Of a DNA stretch of 64,000 bases, positions 33,890 to 41,633 are shown in pieces. The notes beneath the pieces are model-generated. The model was not told where the DNA came from and made no database searches. It saw only the letters and a list, made by a program, of their open reading frames with translations. Made by a program: the position numbers and the translations under genes. This DNA is from Gemmatimonadaceae bacterium (GTDB lineage Bacteria > Gemmatimonadota > Gemmatimonadetes > Gemmatimonadales > Gemmatimonadaceae), in NCBI GenBank assembly GCA_036273715.1, contig DASUHB010000063.1, positions 1 to 64,000 of the forward strand, in the 5' to 3' direction. How positions within the stretch are numbered: the first letter of the stretch is position 1; each line of letters opens with the position of its first letter.

Positions 33890-35080
33890 ATGCCTACTTT
33901 CGCCTACACTGCGCGCACGCTCGGCGGTGAGCTCAAGACCGCCACCATGGATGCCGCGTCGCGCGACGAAGTCGTCGCGCAGCTGCGCCGCCAGAAACTG
34001 ATCGTCGTCAAGATCGACGAAGAGAAGGCCAAGAAGCGCCAGGGCCGCATCAAGACGCGCGACATCGTCATCTTCACGCGACAGTTCGCGACGATGATCA
34101 ACGCCGGCCTTCCGTTAGTCCAGGCCCTCGACATCCTGTCGCGGCAGAGCGAGAACAAGGCGCTGCAGGACGTAACGCGCCAGGTGGTGTACGACGTGGA
34201 GTCCGGCCACACGGTGGCCGATGCGCTTCGCCGGCACCCCAAGGCGTTCACCGATCTGTACGTGAACATGGTTGCCGCCGGTGAAGCCGGCGGTATTCTC
34301 GACACCATTCTGCTCCGCCTCGCCACCTTCCTCGAGAAGAACGACGCCCTCGTCGGCAAGGTGAAGAGCGCGATGATCTATCCGGCCGTGATCATGAGCG
34401 TGGCCGTCGTTGCCATCGTCGTGCTGCTCATTTTCGTGATCCCGGTCTTCCAGAACATGTTCGCCAGCGTCAACCTGTCGCTGCCGCTGCCGACGCGCGT
34501 CGTCATCGGGCTGTCGTCGTTCCTCAAGCACTATTGGTGGTTGCTGGGCGGCGCCATCTGGGGCGGCATCTTCATGCTCCGCCAGTTCTATCGCACGCCC
34601 ACCGGAAAGCTCCGCGTCGACAGCTTCTTGCTCCGCGTGCCGGTGTTGGGCAGCCTGCTCCGCAAGAGCGCCGTGTCGCGCTTCACCCGCACGTTAGGCA
34701 CGCTCATCAGCTCCGGCGTAAGCATCCTCGACGGCCTCGAGATCACGGCCAAGACCGCGGGCAACCAGGTCATTCACAACGCCATCATGGAGTCGCGCGC
34801 GTCCATCGCCGGCGGCGACACCATCAGCGCGCCGTTGCAGAAGAGCAACGTCTTTCCGCCCATGGTGATCTCCATGATCGCCGTCGGCGAGCAGACCGGC
34901 GGACTCGACGAGATGCTCACCAAGATCGCCGACTTCTACGACACCGAAGTCGACACGGCCGTGAGCGGATTGCTCAGCCTGATGGAGCCCATCATGATCG
35001 TGTTCCTCGGCGTCGTCGTCGGCGGCATGGTGGTCGCCATGTACCTCCCGATCTTCGACATGATCAACGCCGTGCAGTAA
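33890..35080 (+). CDS. pilC: Type IV pilus inner-membrane platform protein PilC
   Basis: A 396-aa member of the GspF family that links the PilB/PilT motors to the growing pilus. Two GspF domains are visible (FTRQFATMINAGLPLVQALDILSRQ and FTRTLGTLISSGVSILDGLEIT), each followed by the characteristic AGEAGGILDTIL and VGEQTGGLDEML motifs. Three transmembrane segments are at about residues 165-190, 210-230 and 370-392. ATG 33890, 22 nt after pilT. The gene is closed by a strong stem-loop terminator, so the pilus operon ends here. Confidence 0.96.
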   Translation: MPTFAYTARTLGGELKTATMDAASRDEVVAQLRRQKLIVVKIDEEKAKKRQGRIKTRDIVIFTRQFATMINAGLPLVQALDILSRQSENKALQDVTRQVVYDVESGHTVADALRRHPKAFTDLYVNMVAAGEAGGILDTILLRLATFLEKNDALVGKVKSAMIYPAVIMSVAVVAIVVLLIFVIPVFQNMFASVNLSLPLPTRVVIGLSSFLKHYWWLLGGAIWGGIFMLRQFYRTPTGKLRVDSFLLRVPVLGSLLRKSAVSRFTRTLGTLISSGVSILDGLEITAKTAGNQVIHNAIMESRASIAGGDTISAPLQKSNVFPPMVISMIAVGEQTGGLDEMLTKIADFYDTEVDTAVSGLLSLMEPIMIVFLGVVVGGMVVAMYLPIFDMINAVQ

Positions 35081-35103
35081 GCAACGCGGACGAGGCAGTG
35101 CAC

Positions 35104-35134
35104 ACGCCCCGCTGAGATTCCGGCGGGGCGTTTT
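35104..35134 (+). terminator. Rho-independent terminator after pilC
   Basis: The arms CGCCCCGC (35105-35112) and GCGGGGCG (35123-35130) form an 8-bp stem, extended by an A-T pair, with a 10-nt loop and followed directly by TTTT. It starts 24 nt after the pilC stop and is the clearest terminator in the window, marking the end of the pil operon. Confidence 0.85.
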
Positions 35135-35237
35135 CCATCTCGGCCGCGGTGTCGCGTTTGACAGCCGTGCACCGGCTCGCGATTGTGAGCAGCATGCGCC
35201 GTCTCCCGCGGCGCGTTCCATTCGTGCACCGAGACCC

Positions 35238-35744
35238 ATGACCGCCGAACCGGACTACGCGACACATCTCCGCGACACGGTCGACCGCGCGGCCGCCGAC
35301 CTCCGCACGATCCCCGAGGACGTTGCGTCCTACCAGCCGGCGCCGGGGAAGTGGTCGATCAAGGAAATCATCGGACACCTGATCGACTCGGCCTCGCACA
35401 ATCATCAGCGATTCGTGCGCGTGCGATGGCAGGACGATCTCGTGTTCCAGGGCTATCAACAGGATGACTGGGTAGCGGCCCAACAGTACCGGTCGGTGCC
35501 CTGGGACGAGCTCGTGACGCTCTGGCACACGTACAACCGCCATGTGGCCCGCGTCATGGCGCTGGTGCCGGACGACGTCGCCCACCGCGAGCATCGCCGC
35601 CACAATCTCGATCAGATCGCGTGGCAAACGGTGCCGGCGGATCGGCCCGCAACGCTCGCGTATTTCATGCGCGACTACGTTGGGCATCTCGAGCACCACC
35701 TGCGCCAGGTGGACGAGCGCCGGGCGAGCGCCGCGCTGCGTTAG
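35238..35744 (+). CDS. DinB-family putative metal-dependent protein
   Basis: A 168-aa four-helix-bundle protein of the DinB/YfiT group, which includes bacillithiol-dependent transferases. The presumed metal-binding histidines lie in IIGHLIDSASHN and YVGHLEHHLRQV, and the N-terminal PGKWSIKEI is the normal entry to the fold. The specific thiol or substrate is not predictable. ATG 35238. Its stop codon TAG and the TAA stop of the convergent citrate synthase gene both come from the same CGTTAGG copy (35739-35746). Confidence 0.87.
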   Translation: MTAEPDYATHLRDTVDRAAADLRTIPEDVASYQPAPGKWSIKEIIGHLIDSASHNHQRFVRVRWQDDLVFQGYQQDDWVAAQQYRSVPWDELVTLWHTYNRHVARVMALVPDDVAHREHRRHNLDQIAWQTVPADRPATLAYFMRDYVGHLEHHLRQVDERRASAALR

Positions 35745-36952
35745 GACGGCGTCTGTGCCTCGCGGCCCGGCGCTTCGCCGACGTACCGGGCGCGCGGCCG
35801 GATGATCCGATCGAGCGCATATTGCTCGACCGCATGGCCCAACCAGCCGATGGTCCGGCCGATCGCGAACAGCGTGAGCCCCGACGATGCAGGCAAGCCG
35901 AGCACGCGGGAGACGGACGCGAGGGCAAGGTCTACGTTAGGCGCGTCGCCGGCGAGCGCCCCGCCGGCGCGCGCGTAGTCGCGAACGAAGCGCATCTCGG
36001 CCGATCGACCGAAATGGTCGCCGAGGAGCGCGAGTAGCATCGCCGCGCGCGGATCGCCGTTCGGGTAGAGCGGATGTCCGAACCCCTCGATGCGCGAGCC
36101 TTGTCGAAGCCGCTCGGCGATCGCCGCCCGCAGCGAGCGCGTGCGGCGAAGCGCGGCCAGCTGCGATTCGACCCGCGCCGTGCTGCCGCCGTGCTTCACG
36201 CCCTCGATCGCGGCGAGCCCGCCGCCGACCACCGCGTACGGAGACGATCCCGCCGACGCAATGCACCGCGCGGTGAACGCAGAAACGTTGAGCTCGTGGT
36301 CGGCGACGAGGATGAGGGCGGCGCGAATGACATCCTGGCCCGCGCCGGACACCCGCCACCCGTGCGCGAGCGCGCCGTCGATCGTGCCGCCGGCCGCACG
36401 CGGCGCCGCCACGCGCACGAGCAGATCGAGGATGCGCCAGCCGATGCGCACGACGTTCGGCGCGCGGAGATCGAAGGCCCGGGCGTCGCCGGCAGCGGAA
36501 TGGGCAAGCGCGGCCTGCGCACGCGACGGGAAGGGGAGACGAGCCCACCGCGTGCCTAACGACGGCTGCCGCTCGGCCAATGCCGGACGCGCGCCGTCCC
36601 GACGACCGGTCCAGATGAGCGACGCCACCTCCGCGACCGATGCCTCGCGCGCGAGCTCGAGCACATCGTGGCCGCGATAGAACAGTGCGTCGCCGGAGAT
36701 CAACGTGATCGACGACTCGAGCACCGGCACCCCCCACTGCAACGCGTTCGCCGCGACCTTGTCCGGATCGCGGCGCTCCTCCGACCGGCACCGGAGACGC
36801 TCGACATCCTCGCGGGCGTAGCGCCGAGCGCGGCTCGGACGCGGGCCGGGCTGGGAGCGGATCAGCCCGCGGCTCACGTACGCGTACAGCGTGGGACGCG
36901 CGACGCCGAGGGCGCGCGCAGCCTCGGCGGCGGAGAGCGTCGCCTCTGTCAT
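35741..36952 (-). CDS. Citrate synthase-like protein fused to an N-terminal MerR-type HTH
   Basis: A 403-aa protein. Residues 1-55 form a MerR/excisionase-like winged helix (LSAAEAARALGVARPTLYAYVSRGLI, ending in RARRYAREDVERL). The rest is a citrate synthase fold with GGGLAAIEGVKHGGSTARV and GFGHPLYPNGDPRA. Such HTH-fused enzymes occur next to a second citrate synthase in several phyla and may act as regulators or (methyl)citrate synthases. Some active-site positions look less canonical than in the partner at 37008, so catalysis is uncertain. The gene starts right beside a perfect palindrome, suggesting self-regulation. Confidence 0.88.
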   Translation of the reverse strand: MTEATLSAAEAARALGVARPTLYAYVSRGLIRSQPGPRPSRARRYAREDVERLRCRSEERRDPDKVAANALQWGVPVLESSITLISGDALFYRGHDVLELAREASVAEVASLIWTGRRDGARPALAERQPSLGTRWARLPFPSRAQAALAHSAAGDARAFDLRAPNVVRIGWRILDLLVRVAAPRAAGGTIDGALAHGWRVSGAGQDVIRAALILVADHELNVSAFTARCIASAGSSPYAVVGGGLAAIEGVKHGGSTARVESQLAALRRTRSLRAAIAERLRQGSRIEGFGHPLYPNGDPRAAMLLALLGDHFGRSAEMRFVRDYARAGGALAGDAPNVDLALASVSRVLGLPASSGLTLFAIGRTIGWLGHAVEQYALDRIIRPRARYVGEAPGREAQTPS

Positions 36953-36953
36953 A

Positions 36954-36981
36954 TTGATTGATCAATCAACATTGACTCAAT
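36954..36981. promoter_or_regulatory. Palindromic operator between the divergent citrate synthase genes
   Basis: TTGATTGATCAATCAA (36954-36969) is a perfect 16-bp palindrome in an AT-rich island one base from the start codon of the HTH-fused gene. A second, shorter site TTGACTCAA (36973-36981) follows. The TTGACT there could also serve as the -35 element of the plus-strand citrate synthase, whose ATG at 37008 would then be close to the transcription start. The fused HTH domain is the natural candidate for binding; this is inferred. Confidence 0.65.
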
Positions 36982-37007
36982 CATGCACGCTTTTCTAGGT
37001 TTGCGCC

Positions 37008-38159
37008 ATGACGTCCAATACGCTGATTCCTCCGGGCCTCGAAGGCGTCGTCGCGGCCACGACGCGCCTCAGCCACGTCGACGGCGAGGCCGGCGAGTTG
37101 ACCATCGCGGGCTTCCCCGTTGGCGAGCTCGCCGCCAACGCGACCTTCGAAGAAACCACCTGGCTACTCTGGCACGGCGCGCTTCCCACCCGCGCCGAGC
37201 TCGATGGGTTCCGCGAGAGTCTTGCCGCTGAGCGCGCGCTTCCGTCGCCGACCCTCGAGATCCTGCGCGCGTGTGCCGCCGAGCGGGTCGACTCCATGGA
37301 TGCCCTGCGCATCGCGATCGGTACGGTATCGCTCGTGTCGTGCGGCGCGGAGGCGATCCTGGCGCTCGCGCCGACGATCGTTACCGCGTATGCGCGGCTC
37401 GCGGCGGCGAAGGCGCCGATTGCGCCGCGACCTGATCTGGGCCACGCCGCGAACTACCTCTACATGCTCGACGGTGTCGAGCCCGACCCGGAGCGCGTGC
37501 GGGCGCTCGAGACGTACTTGAACACCGTCGTCGACCACGGTCTCAACGCCTCGACGTTCACCTGTCGCGTCATCATTTCGACCGGATCCGATCTCGTGTC
37601 GGCGGTAGCGGGGGCTGTGGGCGCGCTCAAAGGTCCGCTGCATGGCGGCGCGCCCGGACCGGCGCTCGAGACGGTGTTCGAGATCGGCGATGCGTCGCGC
37701 GCGGAAACGGTGCTGCGGGCCAAGATCGAGGCTGGCGAGCGACTGATGGGTTTCGGGCACCGCGTGTACAAGGTGCGAGACCCGCGCGCCGACGTCCTGG
37801 CTGCCGCGGCCGAGCGATTGTTCACGAGAGCGGGAGACATGCAGTTGTACACGCTGGCGCGTCACGTCGAGCGCACCGCTGTTGCGCTGCTCGAGGAGTA
37901 CAAGCCAGGGCGTCGGCTCCAGACGAACGTGGAGTTCTACACGGCATTGGTGCTGCACGGGCTCGGGCTTGGGGTCGGGCTCTTCACGCCGACGTTCGCG
38001 ATCAGCCGTGTCAGTGGATGGATCGCACACGCGATCGAGCAGCGCGCGGCGAATCGCCTCATTCGTCCCACGTCGGAATACGTGGGTCCGCGCGGCCGGC
38101 GCTGGCCGCGGCGCGGGGGTGCGGCGCCCGAAGCCGATGGCGCGACTGCTCCCCGTTAG
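37008..38159 (+). CDS. Citrate synthase / 2-methylcitrate synthase family enzyme
   Basis: A 383-aa catalytic-type member that condenses acetyl-CoA (or propionyl-CoA) with oxaloacetate. N-terminal ISHVDGEAGELTIAGFP-like residues, the active-site region GPLHGGAPGPALETVFEIG and GFGHRVYKVRDPRADVL, and the Asp/Arg end region NVEFYTALVLHGLGLGVGLFTPTFAISRVSGWIAHAIEQ are intact. Citrate and methylcitrate synthases cannot be separated by eye. It is divergent from the HTH-fused paralogue and shares its palindromic control region. The stop TAG is part of a GTTAGGC copy (38154-38161). Confidence 0.92.
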   Translation: MTSNTLIPPGLEGVVAATTRLSHVDGEAGELTIAGFPVGELAANATFEETTWLLWHGALPTRAELDGFRESLAAERALPSPTLEILRACAAERVDSMDALRIAIGTVSLVSCGAEAILALAPTIVTAYARLAAAKAPIAPRPDLGHAANYLYMLDGVEPDPERVRALETYLNTVVDHGLNASTFTCRVIISTGSDLVSAVAGAVGALKGPLHGGAPGPALETVFEIGDASRAETVLRAKIEAGERLMGFGHRVYKVRDPRADVLAAAAERLFTRAGDMQLYTLARHVERTAVALLEEYKPGRRLQTNVEFYTALVLHGLGLGVGLFTPTFAISRVSGWIAHAIEQRAANRLIRPTSEYVGPRGRRWPRRGGAAPEADGATAPR

Positions 38160-38164
38160 GCGAG

Positions 38165-38368
38165 CGCGCCGCGCGGGGACGGCTCGTCGTGCACGAACCG
38201 CCAGGGACGCGTCATGGCGCAATCGCCTCGCGTCTCGCGCACTACCTCACCGATTTCGTCTATCGCAATCGGCTCGGCGTTGTGTTCGCGCACGACACCG
38301 GTGCCGGTGAGGACGTGCTGCCTGGGTTTTCCTGCGCGGTCGAGGATCTCCTCGTCGAGCACGTTTAG
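38165..38368 (+). pseudogene. Remnant of a Uma2-family (DUF820) nuclease-like gene
   Basis: The frame just after citrate synthase reads RLVVHEPPGTRHGAIASRLAHYL, then TDFVYRNRLGVVFAHDTG, which resembles the N-terminal half of Uma2/DUF820 PD-(D/E)XK-like proteins. It then jumps to GEDVLPGFSCAVEDLL, which resembles their extreme C-terminus. The central part with the catalytic PDV motif is missing and there is no start codon, so it looks like an internally deleted, dead gene. These genes are usually multicopy and mobile in occurrence. A relaxed motif copy (TTTAGGC) forms its stop. Confidence 0.55.
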
Positions 38369-38426
38369 GCGAGCGCCGGCCGAGCGAACCGATGCGGCCG
38401 GAGGCACGGCGTCGTTGCGTTAGGCA

Positions 38427-38774
38427 TCAGGCCGGCGCCGGAGAGGTGGCCCGGAGCGCCCGCCCCGCGAGCTCGACGAATCGGTGCCACGACGAACTTC
38501 CGATCGCCAGCCGGCGTCGTCCTGCCGGGCTCAGGCGGTAAAACTTGGCGCTCCGGTTGTTCTCCGACACGCCCCATTCGGCTTCCACCAAACGTTGGCG
38601 CTCGAGGCGGTGCAGCGCGGGATACAGCGTGCCTTCGCCTACGAGCAGCGTTGCTTCCGTGGCCTGCCCGATCCATTCGGCGACGGCGTAGCCGTGTCGC
38701 GGCCCCCACGTCAGGGCCTTGAGAATGAGCAGGTCGAGCGTACCGCGCATGAGGTTGATGTCGAGGTCGTTCAT
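38427..38774 (-). CDS. PadR-family transcriptional regulator
   Basis: A 115-aa winged-helix regulator. The N-terminal GTLDLLILKALTWGPRHGYAVAEWI, the recognition region EGTLYPALHRLERQRLVEAEWG and the wing NNRSAKFYRLSPAGRRRL are diagnostic of PadR. In Gemmatimonadota and Acidobacteria such genes usually precede ADOP-type permeases; here no permease follows directly, unlike the PadR at 44215. ATG 38774. The 254-nt gap upstream (38775-39028) has one GTTAGGC copy (38888) and no gene that I can support. Confidence 0.9.
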   Translation of the reverse strand: MNDLDINLMRGTLDLLILKALTWGPRHGYAVAEWIGQATEATLLVGEGTLYPALHRLERQRLVEAEWGVSENNRSAKFYRLSPAGRRRLAIGSSSWHRFVELAGRALRATSPAPA

Positions 38775-39028
38775 CGGCGCACTGTGATCGGAGAGGGAGG
38801 ATCGAGGCTCAAGCCTATCCTATCGCGTCTCCCCTTGTGACGCAATGGGTCGCCGGCGGCGCGCCCCGCGCGCGGCCGGGCGGTCTCCGTTAGGCGGCCG
38901 CGGTGCTTGCGGAGGCCCGACCCGGCGGCCATTGTTGCTGCGCCTGCCCGCCGGGGGCCGGTCGGTCAGGAACCCGGCGCCCCCGGCCGCGATTGGTGAC
39001 CGGCCAACGTCCATCGGAGATCCCGCAC

Positions 39029-40855
39029 GTGAATTCGCGTCGTCGATTCCTCATTCGCGCGCCAATCGGCCTCCTCGGCGTGGCCGTGGCGTGCCGCGAG
39101 CGCGCCGCCACACCGACGCCTAACGCAAGCGGCGACACGGCCGGCGCATCGCCATCCACGCCCGGCGCCCCGCCGACGTTCGCCAGCGCGCCGGCGGTCG
39201 GTCCTGCCGTGACGACGGCGACCTTTGCCGAAGCCGAAAAGCTCGCGCAGGTGACGATGACCGAGGCGCAGCGCAAGCAAGCCGCCGACAACTGGCCGAA
39301 AGCAATGGCGCCCTACTACGAGCGGCGCACCGGTCCGCGCAAGCTGCCGCTCGAAGCCACGCTGGCGCCTGCCACGGTGTGGAACCCGGTGCTCGGTGGC
39401 GCGCATCCCGGGCCGTCGCACGACCGCTTCGTGCGCTCGACCGATGCGCCGGGCGCGCTGCCCGAAACCGACGCCGAGATTGCGTTCGCGCCGGTCACCA
39501 GGCTGTCGCGCTGGATCCAGTCGCGCGCGCTCACCTCCGAGCGCCTAACGAACATCTATCTCGCGCGCCTGCAACAGTACGATCCGAAGCTCCGCTGTGT
39601 AATCACCCTCACGCGCGACCTGGCGCTGTCGCAAGCCAAACAGGCCGACGCCGAAATCGCCGCAGGGCATTATCGCGGACCGCTGCACGGCATTCCGTTC
39701 GGCGTGAAGGACCTGCTCGATACGGCCGGCATCGCCACGACCTACGGCGCGGAGCCGTTTCGAAACCGCGTCCCGCGAGCGGACGCGGCGGTGGTGGCGC
39801 GGTTGTATCAGGCAGGCGCGGTGTTGGTGGCAAAGTTGAGCATGGGCGCGCTCGCGCTCAACGACATCTGGTTCGGCGGCCAGACGATGAATCCGTGGCT
39901 GCTCGAGGAAGGCGCATCGGGCTCGAGCGCCGGACCAGGTGCGGCCACGGCCGCCGGCCTCGTCGGGTTCTCGATCGGCAGCGAAACCGAGGGCAGCATC
40001 GTGAGTCCGAGCTTGCGCTGCGGCGTGAATGGGCTTCGCCCAACGTATGGCCGCGTGCCGCGCACGGGCGCGATGACGCTGTGTTGGTCGCTCGACAAGC
40101 TCGGTCCGATGGCGCGGAGCGTCGAGGACACGATGCTCGTGTTGCACGCGATCACGGGGCCCGACGCAGGCGACGTGGCGAGCGTGCCGAGCCACCTCGA
40201 CTTTGACGCCGGCGCGGGCGTGAAGGGACTCCGCATCGGTTACGTGCCGGAGTGGATGAAAGAGGCGCCGGCCACCGACGTCGACCGCGCTGCACTGGAT
40301 ACGGCGGCAAAGTTAGGCATGGTGCCCACCGCGGTCACGTTCCCCAACTGGCCGGTCGATTCACTCAACGTGGTGCTGTTCGCCGAAGCCGCGGCGGCAT
40401 TCGAGGAGCTGACGCTCAGCCACCAGGACGACTCGCTCAAGATGCAGACGGCAGACGCGTGGCCGAATCTCTTCCGCAGCGCGCGGTTTCTCTCGGCGGT
40501 CGACTTCGTGCAAACCGACCGCTTGCGTCGAAAGCTGGCGCAGGAGATGGACCGGATCATGTCGGGCGTCGACGTGCTCCTCGTCCCAACGCTGCGCGAT
40601 GAAACGCTAACGACGACCAACTTCACCGGCCAGCCGTCGCTCACGATGCGCGCCGGGTTCGTCCAGGTGTCGGAAGCGCGGAGCGATTGGGCGCCTGACC
40701 CGTCGCATCCGCTGCCGAAATTCAATCCGCCCCGGCGCGTGCCCCAGGCGGTCACGCTCATCGGCACGTTGTTCGACGAAGGGACGGTGGTGCGCGTCGG
40801 TCTCGCGCTCGAACGTGCGTTAGGCGTGCAGCACGAGACGCCGCCGGGGTTCTAG
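39029..40855 (+). CDS. Exported amidase (amidase signature family)
   Basis: A 608-aa Ser-Ser-Lys hydrolase. The N-terminus NSRRRFLIRAPIGLLGVAVAC has a twin-arginine signal that may end as a lipoprotein, so the protein is probably folded before export. The catalytic Lys is in PFGVKDLLDT, the cis-Ser in GASGSSAGPGAA and the nucleophile Ser in GSETEGSIVSP. The family hydrolyses amides such as glutaminyl, aryl or acylamides; the substrate is open. Start GTG 39029, with GGAGA (39016-39020) 8 nt upstream. The 3' end overlaps the convergent DUF2911 gene by 4 nt. Confidence 0.9.
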   Translation: MNSRRRFLIRAPIGLLGVAVACRERAATPTPNASGDTAGASPSTPGAPPTFASAPAVGPAVTTATFAEAEKLAQVTMTEAQRKQAADNWPKAMAPYYERRTGPRKLPLEATLAPATVWNPVLGGAHPGPSHDRFVRSTDAPGALPETDAEIAFAPVTRLSRWIQSRALTSERLTNIYLARLQQYDPKLRCVITLTRDLALSQAKQADAEIAAGHYRGPLHGIPFGVKDLLDTAGIATTYGAEPFRNRVPRADAAVVARLYQAGAVLVAKLSMGALALNDIWFGGQTMNPWLLEEGASGSSAGPGAATAAGLVGFSIGSETEGSIVSPSLRCGVNGLRPTYGRVPRTGAMTLCWSLDKLGPMARSVEDTMLVLHAITGPDAGDVASVPSHLDFDAGAGVKGLRIGYVPEWMKEAPATDVDRAALDTAAKLGMVPTAVTFPNWPVDSLNVVLFAEAAAAFEELTLSHQDDSLKMQTADAWPNLFRSARFLSAVDFVQTDRLRRKLAQEMDRIMSGVDVLLVPTLRDETLTTTNFTGQPSLTMRAGFVQVSEARSDWAPDPSHPLPKFNPPRRVPQAVTLIGTLFDEGTVVRVGLALERALGVQHETPPGF

Positions 40856-41409
40856 GCCGGATCCGGCGGGGCGGGTGCGTTGGATGGGGGCACCTCGATG
40901 TGCAACGGGACTGCGGTCGTTCCCCACTGGAACACGAGCGTCGTGGCATCGGGCTCGACGGCGGGGAACGAGAACGTCAGCACGTCCACCATCGTCGTGC
41001 TGTCCGGCTTCACGGTGAACTTCACCTGCGGCGCCGAGGGATCCGGGCCCTGGACATGAAACCGCTTCCACACCGTACTGAAGATTACCGTCCAATCACC
41101 GTGCTGCGGCACCATCCAGATCGAGTACTTGCCTTTCGCGAGCGGGTGGCCGTCGATCTTCACGTCGTGGTCGACCGCGATGGTGGTCGCCCAGTTGGCG
41201 CCCGGGGTCCAGGTGCTGCCCCATTTGACGACGCCGCCGAACAGATTGTCGCGGCCGCGGCGCTGCGGGCGGTAGTACTCGATGGTGATCGTCGTCCCGT
41301 CCACCCGCTGCTGCACCATGCCGTGCTCGCTCGCCATCACCTGTGCCTGCGTGCGGACAGGGAGGGCAGTGACTAACGCAACGGCTGCGGCGAGAACGAG
41401 GCGATGCAT
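40852..41409 (-). CDS. Secreted DUF2911 family protein
   Basis: A 185-aa exported protein of unknown function, common in Bacteroidota, Gemmatimonadota and relatives. The signal peptide is MHRLVLAAAVALVTALPVRTQAQ. The DUF2911 pattern is visible in ITIEYYRPQRRGRDNLFGGVVKWGSTWTPGANWATTI and GKYSIWMVPQHGDWTVIFS. ATG 41409 is chosen because the signal begins there, and longer frames are unsupported. The 224-nt region upstream of it to the next gene (41410-41633) contains nothing I can name. Confidence 0.87.
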   Translation of the reverse strand: MHRLVLAAAVALVTALPVRTQAQVMASEHGMVQQRVDGTTITIEYYRPQRRGRDNLFGGVVKWGSTWTPGANWATTIAVDHDVKIDGHPLAKGKYSIWMVPQHGDWTVIFSTVWKRFHVQGPDPSAPQVKFTVKPDSTTMVDVLTFSFPAVEPDATTLVFQWGTTAVPLHIEVPPSNAPAPPDPA

Positions 41410-41633
41410 CGAAGGCTCCGGCGGAAAGTGAGCGGTGAACGAGTCGATCCGGGCATCCAAAGAATCCGTGCGGACGAGGCGCGGTTCCGGCGGCAACGTT
41501 CGGCGTGCTCGAGCTGCGTCTCAGTTTGCGACGGCGCTGACGGAAAGGGAAGCGCTCGCCGCGCGTGTGACCCGATTGGAGCCCGGCGAGTTAAGCATGC
41601 AACCGTTCCTGCCGTTGTGCGCGGGGCACTGCA

